A DNA stretch of 64,000 nucleotides from CAYXLI01 sp964464925 (lineage in GTDB: Bacteria > Acidobacteriota > Terriglobia > Bryobacterales > Bryobacteraceae). This document shows, in pieces, positions 25,608 through 32,884 of the stretch. The stretch spans positions 235,317-299,316 of the forward strand of contig CAYXLI010000003.1 in NCBI GenBank assembly GCA_964464925.1, written 5' to 3'. The position numbers were made by a program, and so were the translations under genes. Numbering within the stretch: the first letter of the stretch is position 1; each line of letters starts with the position of its first letter. Below the pieces are notes generated by a model. That model did not search any database. It was not told where the DNA came from and saw only the letters and a program-made list of their open reading frames with translations.

Positions 25608-26318
25608 ATGTCATCGGAAAAGCGGATCCTCGCGTCTCGCCACAACGGCAAACTCGGAGGCCCCAAATCGGTAGATGGCCGTCTACGCGCAAGTGCGAAT
25701 AGCCTGAAACATGGACTATACTCCAAGCGTCCGCCGGTGCTCTCCACCGAAAAACAAGCCGAATTCGACGCGCTCCGCGGTGAATTCCTCGACTGCTTCT
25801 CCCCCATCAACGCCGTCGAGCGCGAACTCGTCGATCAATTCACGAACAATGCTTGGCGCATTCGCCGCTATCAGGCCAGCGAGGAACTCTTCCTCGAAAT
25901 CGCTATGTGCAACCAGGCCGAAAAACTCGCTGCCGAACACCCCGAAGGGCTTCCGCTCGACCTCCGCTCCGCTATCGCGCTCCATCACTGCCTCGCGTCC
26001 AAAACCAGCGCCTTCCGCGAGCACAGCCGCTTGCTCCAGCGCCTCCATCGCACCCAGCAGCGTCTTCTGAACGAACTTCAGGACCTCCAGGGCCCTCGCT
26101 TCAAATACGGAGCGCAGCCGGCGTCCGCACCTTCCGAAAATACGGAAAACGAACCTACAACTACCCGGGAATCAACGCCGGAGCCCTCTCCGGCCCCACT
26201 CGCCCCATCCAATTCCACCCGTTGGATCCCGATCGTACCGCCGATTGTGCTGCCCGAACCACCCGAGCCCTCGGAAATCGCAAATCCGCCAGTGCCCCAG
26301 CGAGCCATGGCTGCCTGA
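25608..26318 (+). CDS. Hypothetical protein with GGPKS...LKHGLYS motif, partner of terminase
   Basis: A 236-residue protein; the ATG at 25608 has GGAG seven bases upstream, although the frame is open from 25368. The N terminus reads ASRHNGKLGGPKSVDGRLRASANSLKHGLYS region, a motif I have seen in many small uncharacterised proteins of Acidobacteria and Proteobacteria. A helical middle part follows (about residues 45-165, with ERELVDQFTNNAWRIRRYQASEE). The C terminus is a low-complexity Pro/Ser/Glu-rich tail. It precedes the terminase gene by 90 bases on the same strand. A helical DNA-binding partner (small-terminase-like) is possible but unproven. Confidence 0.55.
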   Translation: MSSEKRILASRHNGKLGGPKSVDGRLRASANSLKHGLYSKRPPVLSTEKQAEFDALRGEFLDCFSPINAVERELVDQFTNNAWRIRRYQASEELFLEIAMCNQAEKLAAEHPEGLPLDLRSAIALHHCLASKTSAFREHSRLLQRLHRTQQRLLNELQDLQGPRFKYGAQPASAPSENTENEPTTTRESTPEPSPAPLAPSNSTRWIPIVPPIVLPEPPEPSEIANPPVPQRAMAA

Positions 26319-26408
26319 ATTTGGCCCAACCCGGCCTCGGCATTCGGATCAGCGCAGGTTCTTATGCGTGAAGTGCGTCCCGCAAGCTCGTAACCCAGGT
26401 TCGTAACG

Positions 26409-27815
26409 ATGGAGGATCAGAACACCGGCATGATCGACTGGCGTCCGCCATTCGCGCCCATCGGCGTGGAAGACAGCACCGAAGCCCCTACCCTGCCCTC
26501 CGTCCCTCCCGACCCCGTCGCCTTCGTCCGCGACACGCTCGGCTGGGTGCCCGACCCCAAACAGGAAGCCATCCTCCGCTCGCAGGCCAAAAGAATCATC
26601 CTTTGCATGGGCCGCCGCTGCGGCAAAACCTTCGTTACCGCCGCTAAGGCCGTCTACTTCGCGCTCAGCCGCCCCGCCAGCCAGACACTCATCTTCTCGC
26701 GCACCATCCGGCAGGCCAACCTCGTCCTCACCAACGTCCGCGACTTCCTCCGCGCCGCCGGCCTCCCCATCCGCGGCGATGGCGCCAACCCGCACTCCGC
26801 ACGCCTCCCCAACGGCGCCGTCATCCTCAGCCTCCCCTCCAGGGAAGCCAATATCCGCGGCTTCACTCCCAACCTCATCATCATGGACGAGGCCGCCCGC
26901 ATCCCCGACGACGTCTATCACGCCATCACTCCCATGCTCGGCCTGCACAACCCTACCCTCATCCTGCTCAGCAGCCCCTGGGGCACCCGCGGCTTCTTCT
27001 ATGAGGAGTGGATTTCTTCCGATCCGTGGGACCGCTATTTCGCCCCGACTCCCGAGTGCCCTCGCTACGATCGCGCACACCTCGAATCCGAACGCCGCCG
27101 CAAACCCGAGTCCGTCTACCGCCGCGAATATCTCTGCGAATTTCTCGAAGCCGGCGGCGTCTGCTTCCCGGACAGACTCATCGAGCGCGCCATCGTGGAC
27201 GATCCGTTCACATCCCAGCCGCGCCTCGCTCGCCCGCGCCAGTATTTCATCGGTGTCGATCTCGGCCGTCAGCAGGATCACTCCGCCATCGCCATCATCG
27301 AACGCCTGGAAATCGTTTCGGACGTGCGTGACCCGTTCACCATGAACCTGGTCATGAATCGGGAATGCCGCCTCATCTACCTGGAGCGCCTCCCGCTCGA
27401 AACACCCTATCCCGACGTGGTCAGGCACATCTGTTCCCTCACGCGCCAGTACCCGCAATCCGAACTCGTTGTCGATGCAACCGGAGTCGGGCTGCCGGTT
27501 GTCGACATGTTCCGGGCCGCCCGGCCGGACGCGCGCCTGCAGCCCGTCATGATCACCGGCGGCAGCGTCGCAAACTCCTCATCGGACGTCCACCGCATTC
27601 CCAAGCGCGACCTGATCTCGCGCGTGCAACTCATGCTTGAGTCGAACGATCTGAAGATCTCAAACCGCCTGCCCGCCTTGGAGCATCTGCGCGAAGAATT
27701 GCGCCAGTTCCGCATGACAATCAACCACAGCCAGCACGACCAGTATTCCGCCCGGGAAGGAGAACACGATGACCTGATCCTCGCCCTATCTCTCGCCGCC
27801 TACAAGATCCGGTAG
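26409..27815 (+). CDS. Phage-type terminase large subunit (orphan)
   Basis: A 468-residue protein with both terminase domains. The packaging ATPase has Walker A CMGRRCGKTF near residues 64-73, Walker B LIIMDEAA near 156-163 and the coupling motif LLSSPWGTRGFFYEEW. The RNase H-like nuclease has GVDLGRQQDHSAI (first Asp), LVVDATGVGLPVVDM (second) and HDDLILALSLA (third). All catalytic residues appear present, so it may be functional. In phages this enzyme cuts and packages DNA into capsids. No portal, protease, capsid or tail gene lies nearby: upstream is one hypothetical gene, and downstream a convergent TonB receptor. It is therefore an isolated terminase, either a prophage relic or a domesticated enzyme. 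Confidence 0.85.
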   Translation: MEDQNTGMIDWRPPFAPIGVEDSTEAPTLPSVPPDPVAFVRDTLGWVPDPKQEAILRSQAKRIILCMGRRCGKTFVTAAKAVYFALSRPASQTLIFSRTIRQANLVLTNVRDFLRAAGLPIRGDGANPHSARLPNGAVILSLPSREANIRGFTPNLIIMDEAARIPDDVYHAITPMLGLHNPTLILLSSPWGTRGFFYEEWISSDPWDRYFAPTPECPRYDRAHLESERRRKPESVYRREYLCEFLEAGGVCFPDRLIERAIVDDPFTSQPRLARPRQYFIGVDLGRQQDHSAIAIIERLEIVSDVRDPFTMNLVMNRECRLIYLERLPLETPYPDVVRHICSLTRQYPQSELVVDATGVGLPVVDMFRAARPDARLQPVMITGGSVANSSSDVHRIPKRDLISRVQLMLESNDLKISNRLPALEHLREELRQFRMTINHSQHDQYSAREGEHDDLILALSLAAYKIR

Positions 27816-27833
27816 GCGCCTGCGAAGACAGAT

Positions 27834-30800
27834 CTACCAGATCAGCTTCACCGCCATTTGGATGTTCCGCGGGTAGTTCGATTGCGGGGCGCTGACTTCG
27901 GCCTTGATGATCGAACCGAAACTGGAACTCGTCGCCGAGTTGTTGAACTGCCTCGAATTGATGAAGAACGAGTTGAACAGGTTGAAGGATTCGAAGCGCA
28001 ACTGCAGCCGGTAGCGCTCCGTCAGGCGCACCGTTTTGTTCAAGGACGCGTCCATCAGGCGCACCGTCTGCAGGCGCACGCGGCCGTCATAGTAAGGCGT
28101 GTACCGCGGGTTGTAGCTCGGCACGATCAGCCAGTTCGCTTCCGTGCAGCCGTAGTCCCGGCTGAAGGCCTGCCAGGTCACGTTGTTGTTGTTGTCCCAG
28201 TTCAATACGCAGGGCTGAACCGCTTGAATCTTGGGTGCGTTCCAGGTGAACTCCGGGTTGCGCGCATCCTTCAGATAAATCACGTTGCCGGGAAGTTGCC
28301 AGGGACGGCCGGAGAAGATCTGGTAAATGCTGGTCGCCTCCCATCCGCCGATGACTTGGCTGGCGATCCCGTGCGATCCGTTGAGCCACCGCCGCCCTTT
28401 GCCGAAGGGCAACTGCCAGATCATGCTGTAGACGAACTTGTGCGGGCGGTCATTGCCGGACAAGCCCTGCTGCATCACATCATGCAGTGGATCGAGGAAG
28501 CCGTTGCGCTCCATCACCTTCGAAAAGGTGTAGTTCGTATTCAGGTTGAGGCCGCCGCGAGTCCGTGTGTTGAAGCTGACCTGCACGGAGTTGTACCAGC
28601 TCAGCCCATCGTTGCGCATGTATTCCGTAAGGCCGCTGGTGAACTGCGGAAACGGGCGGCTGAGTTCGTAACGCGACCGCGTGTTGTTCGTGTAATGCGC
28701 GGTGCCTTCGAAGCCGGGCAGTCCCTTGAACGGATTCGGAAGACCCTGGGTGCAGAACTGCTGGCTGGTGGCTCCCAGCAGGTAATTGCATTGATCCCGT
28801 ATGCCGGCGTCCTCGTCGTCGTTGAACGAACGCGAGGTCTGGAGATTCTTTCCGCGATTGCCTACGTAGGCGATGGCGATTCTGGATCGGGCATTCAACG
28901 CGCGCTGGATCTCCAGCGAGAACTGATCCATGTAGGGGACTTCGAAATGCGTGTTCACGAAGTTGAATCCGTTTCCGAGAAACGTGCTGAGGCCGCGGCT
29001 GCTGCCTACCGGCTGATTGATCACGGGGAACGGGTCGTTCAAGAGGTTCGGCAGCGCGGTGCGGTTCTGGTCGTCCGAAGTATTCAGGGATGTGCTGGCG
29101 TTGAAACCGGCGTTCTGCAGGTAATCGTTATTGGGGTTTATGTAGTATCGCCCCCAACCGCCGCGGATGGTAGTCTTGCTGCCGAGCGCGTACGCAACTC
29201 CAATACGAGGCTGCCAGGTATTCAGATACGGGTCGGTAGCACCGCGCGAAAGTCCGTCCAATCCGGCGAATTGCAATCCGCCGCGGATGGGGAACTGGAG
29301 GTAAGAATATTTGGCGTGATCGATCATGGCGTCGACAGGGCTGATCACGTCGCGCGCGAAGCCGCGGTTCATCCGGTCATACCGTTCGACGGGTGCGAGG
29401 TTGGCATCCCAGCGTAGGCCGAGGTTCACCGTGAGGTTGCGGCGCACCTTCCAGTCGTATTGCACCCACGGCGAGAAGTACTTGTACATGTAGATTGGGA
29501 ACATGTTGATGTTCACCGAACCGGAGGTGGGCATGCCGAGAAGCCAACTGGCGAGGCCCGAGCCGCTGAGGCCGTCGCTCCTCTGGTAGTCGGCGCGCGT
29601 GAACGTGTCGCCCGCGCTGAAGGTCATGATCTGGCCGGAGTTTTGCGTGGAGTATTGCGTCCAACGAAGGTCGAGTCCGGCCTTGATTGTGCGGGCGCCG
29701 CGGAAGTGGGTGACAGTGGGCTGGATAGTGAAGGTGTTGCTGGCGCTGCTGCCGAAGTTTGGGTTCCTGCCGAGCGACTGGTATCCGCTGATGTTGAGCC
29801 TCGGAAACCAGGATCCATACGGAAGCTGCGACACGAGCCGGGGAGAGAAGCCGGCCCCTACGAGGTCGAAGTTCTTGTTCGCATCGGCCGTAGACGGATC
29901 GATGAAGCGCGACATGGAGGTCCGCACATCGAGGAGCAGCGTGGGCGTAAGCGTAGCCGTCCAGTCGGCGGCTCCCGTCCAGTTGGCGCGCCGCAGAGGA
30001 AGTTGCCCGTCGGCGCCCGGCTTGTCGAAGATGCCGTTGTAGGTTCGCATTTCCGTCCGGTCGTTGTTCCCGAAGCGGACGAACATACGGTGCTTGTCAC
30101 TGATATTCCGGTCGATCTTGACCACAAGATTGTAGAATTCGTCACGCGCGGTGCCGTCGCCGCCGGAAATGAAGTAATTGGACGTGGAGTAGTCGACGCC
30201 CGGAGTCTTCGTATTCGGAAGCGGGAAGTACTTGATGAGTTGAAGCGCAGTCGAGTTGAGGCGCTGGCGGGGAATCACGTTGCCCGGGAATGGGTCGCGC
30301 ACCCATTGCGAGCCCTCCTGGTGGCCGGTGGTCGGATCGTAAATGGTGATGGCGCGGCCGCGGCTGTCGGCAAGTTTGCTGAAATCGCCGAGTCGCATTT
30401 CCGGCTCGGGCACGCTGAGGATGAGCGGCTGGGGCGTACCTTCGCGGTAACGCTCGTAGTTGAACATGAAGAACGTTTTATTGCGGCCGTTATAGAGCTT
30501 CGGAATATAGACAGGGCCGTCGAGTTGGATGCCGTATTGGTCGAGCCAGTGGCCGTCTTTCGGCGCGCCGTGACATTTTCCGTTGGCGTCCACGGTCACG
30601 CAGCGGGAGTTGTTCTGGAACGAATTCGCGTCCCAGGCGCTGCGGCGGGCAAACTCATACACGGCGCCGTGAAGTTGATTGCCGCCGCTCTTGAGAGCCA
30701 CGTTGATGATGCCGCCCGCGCTGCGGCCGTACTGCGCATCGTAAGAGTTGGTTTGAATCTTGAACTCCTGGACGGAGTCGACAGGAGGAACGAAGCCGAT

Positions 30801-31421
30801 ATTGTTGCCGCCTGCCTGGGCGTTATTCGGCGAGCCGTCGAGCAGAAATTCGTTCTTGCGCTGGCTGCCGTTGATGCTCCACTCGGCGATCGCGCCGTTG
30901 TCGAACGGCCGCTGGTAGGTGAGTTCGCCGTCGAAATTCACGCCCGGGGTGAGCATGGCAAGCATGAACGGATTGCGGGCGTTGAGTGGGTATTCCTTGA
31001 CGGCTTCTCCGTCAATCAGGCCGCCTCGGTCGGCGTTGGCGTCGTCGAGCAGGGTGGCTTCGGCCGTCACTGTGACCTGGCTCGTCACTGCGCCAACTTC
31101 GAGGACGAAGTCGAGTGTGGCGGTTTGGTTGACGTTGAGTTCGACGCCGGTTTTGATGGCTGTCTTGAAGCCGGGGGCTTCAGCTTTGATGGAATAGGTG
31201 CCTGGGTTCAGAAGAGGTACCAGGTAGTTGCCCTGGGAATCCGTAGCCGAATCGCGGGTTTCTCCCGTGGAAGCGCTGGTGACCTGGATGCGGGCACCGG
31301 CGACCGATGCCTCTGCGGAATCGAGAACGCGGCCGGTTAGAGTGGCTCGAAATTCCTGAGCGTAAGCCGCACCCGGGCCAGCGGCAAGACAGCATAACAG
31401 CGCAATGCGCCTGAGCCCCAT
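27834..31421 (-). CDS. TonB-dependent receptor with carboxypeptidase-regulatory domain
   Basis: A 1195-residue outer-membrane protein of the Oar-like type common in Acidobacteria, expected to import large glycan-derived or other ligands using TonB energy. Signal peptide IALLCCLAAGPGAAYAQ. The first mature domain is a carboxypeptidase-regulatory-like fold (ATLTGRVLDSAEASVAGARI, DSQGNYLVPLLNPGTYSIKAEAPGF). A plug domain follows near residues 120-260 (PLNARNPFMLAML, YDAQYGRSAGGIINVALKSG). The rest is a beta barrel rich in aromatic residues, closing with IQMAVKLIW, a typical outer-membrane end. It is divergent from algD across 140 bases and convergent with the terminase gene. No SusD-like partner is nearby. 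Confidence 0.85.
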   Translation of the reverse strand: MGLRRIALLCCLAAGPGAAYAQEFRATLTGRVLDSAEASVAGARIQVTSASTGETRDSATDSQGNYLVPLLNPGTYSIKAEAPGFKTAIKTGVELNVNQTATLDFVLEVGAVTSQVTVTAEATLLDDANADRGGLIDGEAVKEYPLNARNPFMLAMLTPGVNFDGELTYQRPFDNGAIAEWSINGSQRKNEFLLDGSPNNAQAGGNNIGFVPPVDSVQEFKIQTNSYDAQYGRSAGGIINVALKSGGNQLHGAVYEFARRSAWDANSFQNNSRCVTVDANGKCHGAPKDGHWLDQYGIQLDGPVYIPKLYNGRNKTFFMFNYERYREGTPQPLILSVPEPEMRLGDFSKLADSRGRAITIYDPTTGHQEGSQWVRDPFPGNVIPRQRLNSTALQLIKYFPLPNTKTPGVDYSTSNYFISGGDGTARDEFYNLVVKIDRNISDKHRMFVRFGNNDRTEMRTYNGIFDKPGADGQLPLRRANWTGAADWTATLTPTLLLDVRTSMSRFIDPSTADANKNFDLVGAGFSPRLVSQLPYGSWFPRLNISGYQSLGRNPNFGSSASNTFTIQPTVTHFRGARTIKAGLDLRWTQYSTQNSGQIMTFSAGDTFTRADYQRSDGLSGSGLASWLLGMPTSGSVNINMFPIYMYKYFSPWVQYDWKVRRNLTVNLGLRWDANLAPVERYDRMNRGFARDVISPVDAMIDHAKYSYLQFPIRGGLQFAGLDGLSRGATDPYLNTWQPRIGVAYALGSKTTIRGGWGRYYINPNNDYLQNAGFNASTSLNTSDDQNRTALPNLLNDPFPVINQPVGSSRGLSTFLGNGFNFVNTHFEVPYMDQFSLEIQRALNARSRIAIAYVGNRGKNLQTSRSFNDDEDAGIRDQCNYLLGATSQQFCTQGLPNPFKGLPGFEGTAHYTNNTRSRYELSRPFPQFTSGLTEYMRNDGLSWYNSVQVSFNTRTRGGLNLNTNYTFSKVMERNGFLDPLHDVMQQGLSGNDRPHKFVYSMIWQLPFGKGRRWLNGSHGIASQVIGGWEATSIYQIFSGRPWQLPGNVIYLKDARNPEFTWNAPKIQAVQPCVLNWDNNNNVTWQAFSRDYGCTEANWLIVPSYNPRYTPYYDGRVRLQTVRLMDASLNKTVRLTERYRLQLRFESFNLFNSFFINSRQFNNSATSSSFGSIIKAEVSAPQSNYPRNIQMAVKLIW

Positions 31422-31478
31422 TCGCCTTTCCCCCTGGGCTGTTGTTGTATCCGAAGTGCGTGGCTGTTGTCAACGTGG

Positions 31479-31492
31479 TAACCGAACGGTTA
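31479..31492. promoter_or_regulatory. Inverted repeat TAACCG-AA-CGGTTA between receptor and algD
   Basis: A perfect six-base inverted repeat with a two-base spacer in the 142-base gap between the divergent TonB receptor and algD genes. It lies 58 bases from the receptor start and 72 from the algD start, where an operator for either gene would be expected. No regulator gene is adjacent, so the binding protein is unknown. It is not followed by a T tract and is unlikely to be a terminator. Confidence 0.4.
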
Positions 31493-31563
31493 GCGGCCGC
31501 CCGGCTTTCCACCTGTAAGCCGTTGAGCCCGGGAAATGGTTTTGCGATTGCCTGTGTCAGGTT

Positions 31564-32874
31564 ATGCGAATCAGCGTGTTTGGTTTAGGGTACGTCGGCT
31601 CCGTTTCCGCCGCGTGTATGGCCCGGAACGGACACACGGTGATCGGCGTGGATACGGATCAGAAGAAGGTGGATCTGATCAATGAAGGCGCCAGCCCGAT
31701 TATCGAGCCGGGACTTCGCGAGATGCTCTCCGGCTACGTCCGTGCCGGCAACATCAGAGCGACCTGCGATGTCTCGGATGCTGTGCAGAATACGGAGATC
31801 TCGTTCGTATCCGTGGGAACACCGAGCCGGGAGAATGGCAGCCTGAACCTCGATCACGTGCGCGCGGTGTGTGAACAGATTGGCCGCGCGATCGGCCGGA
31901 AAGCCGGATTTCACGTTGTGGTGGCACGCAGCACGATGCTGCCCGGAACAGTTCGCGGCCTGGTGATTCCGACGTTGGAGCAATGTTCGGGCAAGAGGGC
32001 GGGCGTTGACTTCGGCGTAGCAGTAAACCCGGAGTTTCTCCGGGAAGGCATCGCCATTTACGACTTTGAGCATCCTCCGAAGACGGTGATCGGTGCCACC
32101 GATCCGGTAACCCTCGAGAGCGTACGGTGCCTGTATGCAGGTCTTCCCGCTCTCCTCATGGAAGTGCCGCTGGAAGTGGCCGAAGCAGTGAAGTATGCCG
32201 ACAATGCGTGGCACGCCGTGAAGGTGACGTTCGCGAATGAAATCGGCGCGATTTGCGATTCGGCCGGCGTGGATGGCCACGCTGTCATGGATGTCTTTTG
32301 CCAGGATCAGAAGCTGAACATCTCCCCCGCATATCTGCGGCCTGGCATGGCGTTCGGCGGGTCGTGCCTGCCGAAGGACGTCCGCGCGCTCACTCACTTC
32401 GCGCGAAGTCAGGACCTGGACGTTCCGATGCTGAATAGTGTGTTGGCGGCGAACGAAGCACAGATCGAGCGCGGACTGCGGCGCATTGAGTCGCAGGGCC
32501 ACAGGCGGGTCGGCATCCTGGGCATCAGTTTCAAAGCCGGCACGGACGATCTGCGGGAGAGCCCCGTGGTGAGGATGGTGGAAATCCTGCACGGGCGCGG
32601 GTACGACATCAAGATCTACGATCCGTACGTGAGCATCGCGAGCGTACGCGGAGCAAACAAGGACTACATCACGAAAGCGATCCCGCACATCCACAGGATG
32701 CTAACGACGGATTTCCAGGAGTTCCTGGAGCATGCCGATACGATCGCGATCGGCAATCAGTCTCCGTTGTTCCGGGGGTTGCTTAAGAAGTGTGGGAAGG
32801 GCCGCAACATTATCGACTTTGTTCACTTGCTATGGCGATGTTCAAACGGGCGAGTTGTTGCGGCCGGGGCATGA
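31564..32874 (+). CDS. algD: GDP-mannose 6-dehydrogenase
   Basis: A 436-residue enzyme that oxidises GDP-mannose twice to GDP-mannuronate, the committed step to alginate. The NAD-binding motif is VFGLGYVGS (5-13). The catalytic Cys is in AFGGSCLPKDVRAL at residue 268, the same number as in Pseudomonas AlgD as I remember it. Several stretches match AlgD rather than UDP-glucose dehydrogenase: LINEGASPIIEPGL, SVGTPSRENGSL, CSGKRAGVDFGVAVNPEFLREG, WHAVKVTFANEIG, CQDQKLN and GISFKAGTDDLRESP. The stop is 10 bases before the Alg44-like gene, so the three genes form one operon with alg8. It diverges from a TonB receptor. Confidence 0.9.
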   Translation: MRISVFGLGYVGSVSAACMARNGHTVIGVDTDQKKVDLINEGASPIIEPGLREMLSGYVRAGNIRATCDVSDAVQNTEISFVSVGTPSRENGSLNLDHVRAVCEQIGRAIGRKAGFHVVVARSTMLPGTVRGLVIPTLEQCSGKRAGVDFGVAVNPEFLREGIAIYDFEHPPKTVIGATDPVTLESVRCLYAGLPALLMEVPLEVAEAVKYADNAWHAVKVTFANEIGAICDSAGVDGHAVMDVFCQDQKLNISPAYLRPGMAFGGSCLPKDVRALTHFARSQDLDVPMLNSVLAANEAQIERGLRRIESQGHRRVGILGISFKAGTDDLRESPVVRMVEILHGRGYDIKIYDPYVSIASVRGANKDYITKAIPHIHRMLTTDFQEFLEHADTIAIGNQSPLFRGLLKKCGKGRNIIDFVHLLWRCSNGRVVAAGA

Positions 32875-32884
32875 GGAGGGTGAA

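Noticed and set aside
26349..27458. 369-codon minus-strand open frame opposite the terminase
   Set aside because: Antisense shadow; the plus strand has complete Walker and nuclease motifs.
29460..31340. 626-codon plus-strand open frame opposite the TonB receptor
   Set aside because: Its protein is Arg/Val/Glu-rich without family features; it is the mirror of a high-GC gene with all expected receptor motifs on the other strand.
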